In this document: positions 1-4,856 of the stretch, in pieces
Layout: each line of letters opens with the position of its first letter
Numbering within the stretch: position 1 is the first letter of the stretch
From: an uncultured Erythrobacter sp.
GTDB taxonomy: Bacteria > Pseudomonadota > Alphaproteobacteria > Sphingomonadales > Sphingomonadaceae
Reading direction: 5' to 3'
DNA length: 7,522 nt
Assembly (NCBI GenBank): GCA_947258465.1
Contig: CAMYIQ010000185.1
Location: forward strand, 1 to 7,522
Position numbers and translations under genes: made by a program
The notes under the pieces: model-generated
What the model was told of the DNA's origin: nothing
Databases searched by the model: none
The model's input: the letters and a program-made list of their open reading frames with translations, nothing else

Positions 1-486
1 GATGAGCTGCCAGACTACCTTCGCGTCGTCGGTGCAGCGGCTATAGGCGGTCGATTACGGCGTTTGATTGAGCTGATTGATGGCGACACTGGTCGAATCT
101 ATAGCTCCTTGGGAGTAAGGTTCGAGCAAAGATGGTTTGGGATCATCAATCAAATCGACCTCAATGGACCAATGAGCGTCAGCGAACTATCTGTTGCTCT
201 AGGCATCACGCATGTATCGGTGAGCCAGTCGCGAAAGTCGCTTGAGAAAGCCGGACTCGTCAGGTCAACTGTCGACCCGAACGATGCCCGCCGCAGGACT
301 ATTCAACTCACTAATTCCGGCAGCGAATTATTAGGCAAGATGCGCCCGATATGGGATGCTTTTGATGCGGCAGCGATACAGTTGGATCGCGATGCGGGGC
401 AGGTACTAGCCTCCATTGAGCGGCTGGAGGAAGCTCTCAACGAAAAGTCGATGTTCGAGCGGATTCAAGCCGAGCTACACGATTGA
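1..486 (+). CDS. MarR-family winged helix-turn-helix regulator, 5' end cut by window edge
   Basis: Probable cytoplasmic DNA-binding transcription factor. The frame is open from base 1 (Asp-Glu-Leu-Pro-Asp-Tyr...) to the TGA at 484-486, giving 161 visible residues. The true start is therefore at or before the left edge. A TTG at base 64 is possible but would remove an N-terminal dimerisation helix (GRLRRLIELI) that belongs to this type of MarR protein. The segment LGVRFEQRWFGII is followed by the winged helix: MSVSELSVALGIT, then the recognition helix HVSVSQSRKSLEKAGLV, then the wing with the typical DPNDARRR and a TIQLT strand. A C-terminal helical region completes the dimer domain. Seen: the wHTH order and the D-P-N-D-x-R-R wing. 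Known: MarR proteins are dimers that often repress a neighbouring gene and respond to small molecules. The target is unknown, and the nearest gene downstream is convergent. Base composition is less GC-rich than in most of the window (27/60 at 121-180, 28/60 at 301-360), which could reflect transfer. Confidence 0.87.
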   Translation, partial: DELPDYLRVVGAAAIGGRLRRLIELIDGDTGRIYSSLGVRFEQRWFGIINQIDLNGPMSVSELSVALGITHVSVSQSRKSLEKAGLVRSTVDPNDARRRTIQLTNSGSELLGKMRPIWDAFDAAAIQLDRDAGQVLASIERLEEALNEKSMFERIQAELHD

Positions 487-629
487 CGTCGGTTTTCGGG
501 AAATGCCTGTTCGCCAACAACGTCCGCAGTTAGGGTCGTCAGTGGAAGGACTGCTTCAGAAGAAACAGCGGTGCAAGCTGGCGGTCCGCGAACCTTCCAA
601 CGCTCTCCGGCTCCCGCCCTGCAGGGTCT

Positions 630-647
630 GTCGATAGTTCAATCGAC
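630..647. terminator. Stem-loop at the convergent gene ends, possible terminator
   Basis: GTCGAT (630-635) and ATCGAC (642-647) form a perfect 6-bp stem around a 6-base loop that contains the phosphatase stop codon (639-641). A perfect 10-bp palindrome, CCCTGCAGGG, lies just beside it at 617-626. They sit in the 152-base gap between two convergent genes, where a two-way terminator would be expected, but neither has a T-run. The rest of 487-629 shows nothing else I can name. Confidence 0.28.
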
Positions 648-1151
648 TTGCAGCTCTTGGACCTCACCTGTGCCATCGATCACGAAAACGGTCCCGTAAT
701 CCTGTTCGGTCAGGACGGGCCGCGAATGCCCGCCGAAGCGTGTGACCAGGTCGGGAACCGTATTGCTGTGGCCGACGACCAGTACCGACCCGTCGATAGA
801 AGCGACGGAGGCGACCAGCTTTTCAGGCGCGGATGCATCGTAACCCGAAACGGCCACACCGATCCTTTGCGCAAGCGGGGCGGCGGTTTGCATCGCCCGC
901 CGGGTCGGCGTTGCGAATGTGGCCACGATTCCCTTGTCGGCAAGAAGATCCGCCAGACGCTGCGCCGCTGCAGCGCCCTCGTTGCTGAGCGGAGGGTCCT
1001 CGCCTTGCGCCTTGTGCAAGTGACGTGTGACGAAGATCGTTCTCTCCGTCGCAGGAGTAGAGGCGCTGTCCCCGCCTTCGAGCCCCGCTGTCGGCGCGCA
1101 CGCCCCCAGAAAGACGGCTGCTAGCAGGCCCAATCCTCGCCAGGTTTTCAT
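639..1151 (-). CDS. Histidine phosphatase superfamily lipoprotein
   Basis: Predicted envelope lipoprotein of 170 residues with a branch-1 histidine phosphatase (phosphoglycerate mutase/SixA-like) fold. Residues 1-18 form a lipoprotein signal (MKTWRGLGLLAAVFLGAC) with lipobox L-G-A-C and lipidated Cys18. A Ser/Thr/Gly-rich linker leads to the catalytic Arg43-His44 in VTRHLHK. DPPLSNEG follows, then TPTRRAMQTA with the phosphate-binding Arg85, and VVGHSNT with the second catalytic His128. All core residues are present, so activity is plausible. The substrate cannot be told; these proteins handle sugar phosphates, nucleotides or phosphohistidine. Usual relatives read RHG or RHAEK where this one has RHLHK. 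The start is supported by a strong ribosome site (GGGGGGAG) 7 bases before the ATG. The gene begins 27 bases after the VOC gene's stop codon, so the two are probably co-transcribed. It is convergent with the MarR gene. Confidence 0.87.
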   Translation of the reverse strand: MKTWRGLGLLAAVFLGACAPTAGLEGGDSASTPATERTIFVTRHLHKAQGEDPPLSNEGAAAAQRLADLLADKGIVATFATPTRRAMQTAAPLAQRIGVAVSGYDASAPEKLVASVASIDGSVLVVGHSNTVPDLVTRFGGHSRPVLTEQDYGTVFVIDGTGEVQELQVD

Positions 1152-1178
1152 ACTCTCACTCCCCCCTTGGTCGCGCCT

Positions 1179-1598
1179 CTAGCTGGCAAACAGCATGTCG
1201 TCGCTGGCAAAAGCCTTCATCTCCAGCGCATTGCCGCTCGGGTCGCGGAAGAACATCGTTGCCTGTTCGCCTGGCTGGCCCTTGAAGCGGATCGTCGGCG
1301 GGATGGCGAATTCCACGCCCGCCGCCTGCAATCGCTCGGCCAGCGCTTGCCAGTCCGCCATCGTCAGCACGATGCCGAAATGCGGCACCGGCACGCCGTG
1401 GCCGTCGACAGGGTTGCTCGCCCGGTCGCCCGCTTGCCCCGGCGCGAGGTGGGCGACGATCTGGTGGCCGAAAAAGTCGAAATCGATCCATTCGTCCGAC
1501 GAACGCCCCTCCACGCAGCCCATGGTCTCGCCGTAGAAGCGGCGCGCTTCGGCAAGGTCGTCGACGGGAAAGGCGAGGTGAAAGGGTCTGAGCGGCAT
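1179..1598 (-). CDS. VOC family (glyoxalase/bleomycin-resistance fold) protein
   Basis: A 139-residue cytoplasmic protein of the vicinal oxygen chelate superfamily, with two beta-alpha-beta-beta-beta modules. Module one starts MPLRPFHLAFPVDDL, with His7 as a likely metal ligand, followed by ARRFYGETMGC and the block DEWIDFDFFGHQIVAHL. Module two starts VPHFGIVLTM (His73), runs through GVEFAIPPTIRFKGQPGEQA, and ends RDPSGNALEMKAF, with Glu126 as the probable final ligand. His7, His45 or His50, His73 and Glu126 could form the metal site. The Arg-Phe-Lys-Gly-Gln-Pro-Gly-Glu-Gln block resembles an uncharacterised, well-conserved VOC group often labelled glyoxalase or dioxygenase; the reaction is not known. 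The frame stays open upstream to 1799, but that stretch translates a palindromic repeat and has no family similarity. The ATG at 1598 has GGAG 6 bases before it and gives the normal family length. It is the first gene of a probable two-gene unit with the phosphatase. Confidence 0.9.
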   Translation of the reverse strand: MPLRPFHLAFPVDDLAEARRFYGETMGCVEGRSSDEWIDFDFFGHQIVAHLAPGQAGDRASNPVDGHGVPVPHFGIVLTMADWQALAERLQAAGVEFAIPPTIRFKGQPGEQATMFFRDPSGNALEMKAFASDDMLFAS

Positions 1599-1606
1599 TT
1601 CTACTC

Positions 1607-1725
1607 CGTCGCCCCTGCGTGGGCAGGGCCTGGTTAGGGATGCTTGCTGGCATAGGCTGCGCCGATTGGAAACCAATTCGATTGCTGCAGGCCGTATCCG
1701 GATCTCCGCCTGAGCGGGGATGACG
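1607..1725. repeat. REPIN-like pair of inverted palindromic repeats
   Basis: Two related short palindromic elements face each other. The left one (1607-1633) begins CGTCGCCCCTGC and folds as CCCTGC (1613-1618), loop GTGG, GCAGGG (1623-1628). The right one (1698-1725), read on the minus strand, begins CGTCATCCCCGC and folds on the plus strand as ATCTCCGC (1702-1709), loop CTGA, GCGGGGAT (1714-1721), with one mismatch. Both share the CGTC head, a GC-rich stem and a final C-x-GG, in opposite orientation, with about 64 bases between them. This is the architecture of REP doublets. The left hairpin lies in the 5' leader of the VOC gene, just before its ribosome site. That it is a dispersed family in this genome is inference. 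Confidence 0.6.
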
Positions 1726-1982
1726 ATAGCGGTTTTCGCTTTCCTACAGGGCGGCCGGCGTAGAACAGTCCACCCGTCGCCCCGCTCGCCAATCGGCACC
1801 CATCAGCGCGACGAAAAACTTGCCCGATGTGTCACCCTGTTCGCGAAAATAGCATATAAAACAATCCTGTAATAAGTAGGATTTGCCGGACAGGGGTGTA
1901 ACCTACTGTCACCCTGCCTGTTCAGCCTCGACACTGCCAAACTGAATCTCTACCGCCGCCTCATGCAAGGTGGGATGCACGT
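1726..1982. promoter_or_regulatory. Divergent intergenic region with AT-rich stretch and repeated TGTCACCCTG
   Basis: No gene is supported here. The region separates the minus-strand VOC gene from the plus-strand GST gene, so it probably carries promoters for both. Bases 1841-1885 are strikingly AT-rich for this genome and include ATAGCATATAAAACAAT and a dyad AATCCT (1863-1868)/AGGATT (1878-1883) with a 9-base loop. The 10-mer TGTCACCCTG occurs twice in direct orientation, at 1830-1839 and 1907-1916, 77 bases apart, flanking the AT-rich part. A near-inverted CAGGGGTG lies at 1891-1898. I could not assign a convincing -35/-10 pair. The GST ribosome site AAGGTGGG (1967-1974) is 8 bases from its ATG. 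Confidence 0.4.
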
Positions 1983-2645
1983 ATGAAACTGATCATCGGC
2001 AATAAGAATTACTCGAGCTGGAGCCTGCGCGGCTGGCTGGCGGCGAAGCAATCGGGCCTGTCGTTCGAGGAAATTACCGTCCCGATGTTCGGCGAGGCGT
2101 GGAACGAGCTCAAGTCGAGCGATGGCGGCACGCAGCCCTCCAGCGGCAAGGTGCCGATCCTGTGGGACGACGAAGCGGTGGTGTGGGACAGCCTCGCCAT
2201 CCTCGAATATCTGGGCGACAAGGTCGGCCGCGACCGGTTCTGGCCCAAAGACGACGTCGCGCGCGGCATGGCGCGTTCGATGGTCGCCGAAATGCATTCC
2301 TCCTATCAGGCGCTGCGCAGCGAATGCCCGATGAATGTGCGCAAACGCTTCGACGGCTTCGAGCCGAGCGAAGCGTGCAAGGCGGACATTTTGCGCATTC
2401 TCGGCCTGTGGGCGGAAGCGCGCAGCCGCTTTGGCAATGGCGGGCCGTTCCTGTTCGGGACCTTCGGCGCGGCGGATGTGTTCTTCGCGCCCCTCGTCTC
2501 GCGCTTCATCAGCTATCAGATCCCCGTCCCCGGCTTCGCCGCTGCCTACATGCAGGCGGTGTGGGAGCACGAATGGATGCAGGCATGGGTCAACGCATCG
2601 GAAAGCGAAGAATGGGTCATCGAGCAATACGAAACCATTGCCTGA
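1983..2645 (+). CDS. Glutathione S-transferase family protein
   Basis: A 220-residue cytoplasmic protein with the standard two-domain GST layout. Residues 1-80 form the thioredoxin-like domain. It has KLIIGNKNYSSWSLR, with Ser11/Ser12/Ser14 and Arg16 in the place of the zeta-like S-S-x-S-x-R glutathione site. KVPIL holds the cis-proline Pro58, and VWDSLAI has Asp69-Ser70, which bind the gamma-glutamyl part of glutathione. Residues from about 90 form the all-helical domain, with the GTFGAADVFFAPL stretch (Asp165) typical of the GST helix N-cap. Length is normal for the family. The GNKNYSSWSLR opening marks a common proteobacterial GST group whose substrate is mostly untested, so detoxification or an isomerase-type role is inference. 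The start ATG has AAGGTGGG 8 bases upstream. The last 34 bases overlap the following nuclease gene in another frame, suggesting the two are co-transcribed. Confidence 0.93.
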   Translation: MKLIIGNKNYSSWSLRGWLAAKQSGLSFEEITVPMFGEAWNELKSSDGGTQPSSGKVPILWDDEAVVWDSLAILEYLGDKVGRDRFWPKDDVARGMARSMVAEMHSSYQALRSECPMNVRKRFDGFEPSEACKADILRILGLWAEARSRFGNGGPFLFGTFGAADVFFAPLVSRFISYQIPVPGFAAAYMQAVWEHEWMQAWVNASESEEWVIEQYETIA

Positions 2646-3496
2646 GCGCGCTCGCGGCGCTGGCCGCGCTGCTGCTTCCCGCCCAGGCGCAGGCCTGGGG
2701 CTTTTACGCGCATACGGTAACCGCCGATATCGCGCTGGAGAACGTGCGTCCCGAGACCCGCAGCGGGATCGAGCGTTTGCTGCGCGCATCGCCGCAGCTC
2801 GGCACGCCCGAATGCGATCTCGACACGTTGCAGGATGCGAGCGTGTGGCCCGACTGCCTGCGGGGGCAATATTGGCGCTGGGGCCATACCTTCGCCTGGC
2901 ATTACCAGAGCGAACCGATCACCGAGGAATATGACGCGCGCAAGAACTGCTCGGGCCGCAATTGCGTGAGCGCGCAGGTGGAGCGCAACCACCGCATTCT
3001 CGCCGATGAGAGCCTGCCCGCCAATGTCCGCGTCGAGGCGCTCGCTTTCCTCGTCCACTTCATCGGCGACATCCACATGCCGCTGCATTCGGGCGACCAC
3101 GACGATCGCGGCGGCAATGACCGGACCGCCGATTACGGTATCGTGCCCGGCCTCAACCTCCACTGGATCTGGGACGGCCCGCTGGCCGAGCGCGCGATCA
3201 GCGAGGACCCGCCGATCGTGCGCCGCTATTCGGCGGAGGAGCGCGCGCAGCTTGCAGGTGGCAATGCCGCCGATTGGGGCCGCGAAAGCTGGGCGATCTC
3301 TCGCGGCTTCATCTATCCCCAGGTGTTCGGCTGCGATCCGTGCGAGGGCGAATTGCCGAACGAAGTGGCGCTGGCTCAGGACCTGCTCGACCGTTCGATC
3401 CCCATCGCGCGCCGCCGCGTGCTGCAGGCCGGGCTGCGCATGGCCGAATATCTCGACACGGCCTTTGCACCGGGGCCGTTGCCACGACGAGACTAA
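2612..3496 (+). CDS. Exported S1/P1-type zinc-dependent nuclease
   Basis: A 294-residue precursor of the S1/P1 nuclease family, which cleaves single-stranded nucleic acids and 3'-phosphates with a three-zinc centre. A signal peptide occupies residues 1-28: Arg4 and Arg7, then LSALAALAALLLP, then a cleavage site AQAQA. The mature protein would begin with Trp29. In P1 nuclease the mature N-terminal Trp is itself a zinc ligand, so correct processing matters. The other eight ligands are recognisable with family spacing: His34, Asp75 (DASVWPD), His97 (WHY), His149-Asp153-His159 (HFIGDIHMPLH), and His184-Asp188 (LHWIWD). Cys residues at 68/82 and 113/118 could form disulfides, which fits export to the periplasm or medium. 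The start sits 34 bases inside the GST gene; an in-frame ATG at 2585 would only lengthen the basic n-region. GGAAAG stands 6-7 bases before 2612. A role in phosphate or nucleotide scavenging is inference. Confidence 0.92.
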   Translation: MGHRAIRNHCLSALAALAALLLPAQAQAWGFYAHTVTADIALENVRPETRSGIERLLRASPQLGTPECDLDTLQDASVWPDCLRGQYWRWGHTFAWHYQSEPITEEYDARKNCSGRNCVSAQVERNHRILADESLPANVRVEALAFLVHFIGDIHMPLHSGDHDDRGGNDRTADYGIVPGLNLHWIWDGPLAERAISEDPPIVRRYSAEERAQLAGGNAADWGRESWAISRGFIYPQVFGCDPCEGELPNEVALAQDLLDRSIPIARRRVLQAGLRMAEYLDTAFAPGPLPRRD

Positions 3497-3499
3497 AGC

Positions 3500-3517
3500 C
3501 CCTCCCCACGGGGAGGG
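3500..3517. repeat. GC-only palindrome between nuclease gene and dapE
   Basis: CCCTCCCC (3500-3507) and GGGGAGGG (3510-3517) are perfect inverted copies separated by AC. They begin 3 bases after the nuclease stop codon and end 20 bases before the dapE ATG. As RNA this would be a very stable hairpin (with a larger loop after breaking the top pair). It could attenuate transcription or shield the nuclease mRNA end. There is no T-run, so a classical terminator is unlikely. C/G palindromes of this kind are also common dispersed motifs in sphingomonad-type genomes, which is general knowledge rather than something visible here. Confidence 0.5.
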
Positions 3518-3537
3518 AGGATGACAGGAAACGAAGT

Positions 3538-4674
3538 ATGAGCAATGCACTCTCTCTCGCCAAGGCGCTGATCGCCGCGCCCAGCGTGACACCCGCCACC
3601 GGCGAAGTGTTCGACGCGATGGAGGCGATGCTTGCCCCGCTCGGTTTCGAAGTGACGCGCTTCACCCGCGGCGAGGGCGCGGAAGGTACGCCCGAGGCCC
3701 CGGTCGAAAACCTCTTTGCCATTCGCCGCGGTCCGGAAGGCTCGAAGCACCTCGCCTTCGCGGGGCACCTCGACGTGGTCCCGCCCGGCAGCGGCTGGGC
3801 GAGCGAGCCCTTCGAGCCGGAACAGCGCGGCGAACTGCTTTACGGGCGCGGCGCGGTCGACATGAAAGGCTCGATCGCCTGCATGGTCGATGCGGTGGCG
3901 AAGGTGCCTGCAGATGCCGGGACGATTAGCTTCATCATCACCGGCGACGAGGAAGGCCCCGCGCTGCACGGCACGCGCGCGCTGATCGATTTCATGCGCG
4001 AACACGGCCACCAGCCCGATCTGTGCCTCGTCGGCGAACCGACCTCAGTGAACCGGCTCGGTGACATGATGAAGATCGGGCGGCGCGGCTCGGTCAATAT
4101 CTGGCTCGAGGTCGAGGGCACGCAAGGCCATGTCGCCTATCCGCACCTGGCTGACAACCCGATTCCCAAGCTGGTCGCCATGCTTGCAGAGCTGGACACG
4201 CTGGTGCTCGACGAAGGGACCGACTGGTTCCAGCCGTCCAATCTCGAAATCACCGATCTCGAAGTCGGGAACATGGCGCATAATGTCATCCCCGCAAAGG
4301 CCGAGGCGCGGATTTCCATCCGTTTCAACGACCAGCATTCGGGTGCCTCGCTGTCGGAAAAGGTCGGGGCGATTGCGGAAAAGCATGGCGGTGTGGCCAA
4401 GCCGATCATCTCTGGCGAGCCGTTCCTCACCCCGCCGGGCGAATTCTCCGACATCATCGCCGCTGCCGTGAAGGCCGAGACGGGCATCGAACCCGAACCT
4501 TCGACTACCGGCGGCACGTCGGACGCGCGTTTCCTGCGCGCCGTGTGCCCGGTGATCGAATTCGGCCTGTGCAACGCAACCATGCACAAGCGCGACGAGG
4601 CGGTAGCTGTGGAAGACCTCGAAGTGTTGAGCCGCATCTATGCACGCGTGGCCCGCGCCGCCCTCGCCCTCTAA
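3538..4674 (+). CDS. dapE: Succinyl-diaminopimelate desuccinylase
   Basis: DapE is a cytoplasmic di-zinc hydrolase of the M20 family. It removes succinate from N-succinyl-LL-2,6-diaminopimelate in the succinylase branch of lysine and meso-DAP (cell wall) synthesis. The protein has 378 residues, normal for the family. Metal and catalytic residues are intact: His77 and Asp79 in FAGHLDVVPPG; Asp108 in GRGAVDMKG, the bridging ligand; catalytic Glu138 with ligand Glu139 in GDEEGPA; Glu167 in VGEPTS; and His350 in ATMHKRDE. The dimerisation lid spans about residues 182-292, including GRRGSVNIWLEVEG and GHVAYPHLADNP. The substrate-binding GGTSDARF motif is at 325-332. The start at 3538 has AGGA 8 bases upstream and matches the usual MSNALSLAKALIAAPSVTP opening; the frame is open further upstream but reads nuclease DNA there. 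The gene is separated from the nuclease by 41 bases with a GC palindrome, and is followed 5 bases later by a palindromic repeat. Confidence 0.97.
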   Translation: MSNALSLAKALIAAPSVTPATGEVFDAMEAMLAPLGFEVTRFTRGEGAEGTPEAPVENLFAIRRGPEGSKHLAFAGHLDVVPPGSGWASEPFEPEQRGELLYGRGAVDMKGSIACMVDAVAKVPADAGTISFIITGDEEGPALHGTRALIDFMREHGHQPDLCLVGEPTSVNRLGDMMKIGRRGSVNIWLEVEGTQGHVAYPHLADNPIPKLVAMLAELDTLVLDEGTDWFQPSNLEITDLEVGNMAHNVIPAKAEARISIRFNDQHSGASLSEKVGAIAEKHGGVAKPIISGEPFLTPPGEFSDIIAAAVKAETGIEPEPSTTGGTSDARFLRAVCPVIEFGLCNATMHKRDEAVAVEDLEVLSRIYARVARAALAL

Positions 4675-4679
4675 TCCCA

Positions 4680-4773
4680 CGTCACCCCGGGCTTGATCCG
4701 GGGCCATGCTGACTTGCTGCCTGCGCCCGAATTCAAGAAGAAGCGGGACCCCGGCTCGGGGACCGGGGTGACG
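4680..4773. repeat. Long imperfect inverted repeat (REPIN-like) downstream of dapE
   Basis: The outer arms CGTCACCCCGG (4680-4690) and CCGGGGTGACG (4763-4773) are perfect 11-base inverted copies. Inner arms CCGGGG (4698-4703) and CCCCGG (4749-4754) also pair, with 7- and 8-base internal bulges between the two stems and a 45-base loop. Each side alone is a smaller palindrome, for example CCCCGG-GCTTGAT-CCGGGG. The CGTCA(C/T)CCC head matches the elements at 1607-1725. It starts 5 bases after the dapE stop codon, so it may act as a terminator or 3' mRNA stabiliser. The remaining 4774-4856, up to the symporter start, shows only that gene's ribosome site. Confidence 0.7.
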
Positions 4774-4856
4774 GCTGTGGGAGGAGGCCGAGTTGGTGCT
4801 TTCCTTCCACCGGCGCATTGCGTAGCCCAGTCCGCAACGATGGGAGAGAACACCGC

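Noticed and set aside
416..637. 73-residue plus-strand frame after the MarR gene
   Set aside because: It begins inside the MarR gene in another frame. The product is rich in Arg, Gln and Pro without pattern, and there is no convincing ribosome site.
1607..1725. CRISPR repeat pair
   Set aside because: There are only two copies, in inverted orientation and not identical; no regular spacer series and no cas gene are present.
1599..1799. Upstream extension of the VOC frame to 206 residues
   Set aside because: The added part translates the palindromic repeat. The family begins at MPLRPFHLAF, which has its own ribosome site.
2099..2611. Long N-terminal extension of the nuclease frame through the GST gene (465-residue reading frame)
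   Set aside because: The extension is Arg/Ala/Gly-rich, has no family features, and reads GST DNA out of frame. The signal peptide sets the true start near 2612.
3500..3517. Classical Rho-independent terminator after the nuclease gene
   Set aside because: The stem is strong, but no T-run follows and the loop is only two bases, so I kept it as a palindrome.
3274..3537. Upstream extension of the dapE frame
   Set aside because: It reads the nuclease gene out of frame. Normal DapE length and the ribosome site support the start at 3538.
2546..3592. Antisense 348-residue frame opposite the nuclease gene
   Set aside because: It is a shadow of a high-GC gene. The plus strand carries all nine zinc ligands, and the antisense product has no recognisable domain.
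4045..4818. Antisense 257-residue frame opposite dapE
   Set aside because: It runs opposite the conserved dapE sequence and has no domain or ribosome site of its own.
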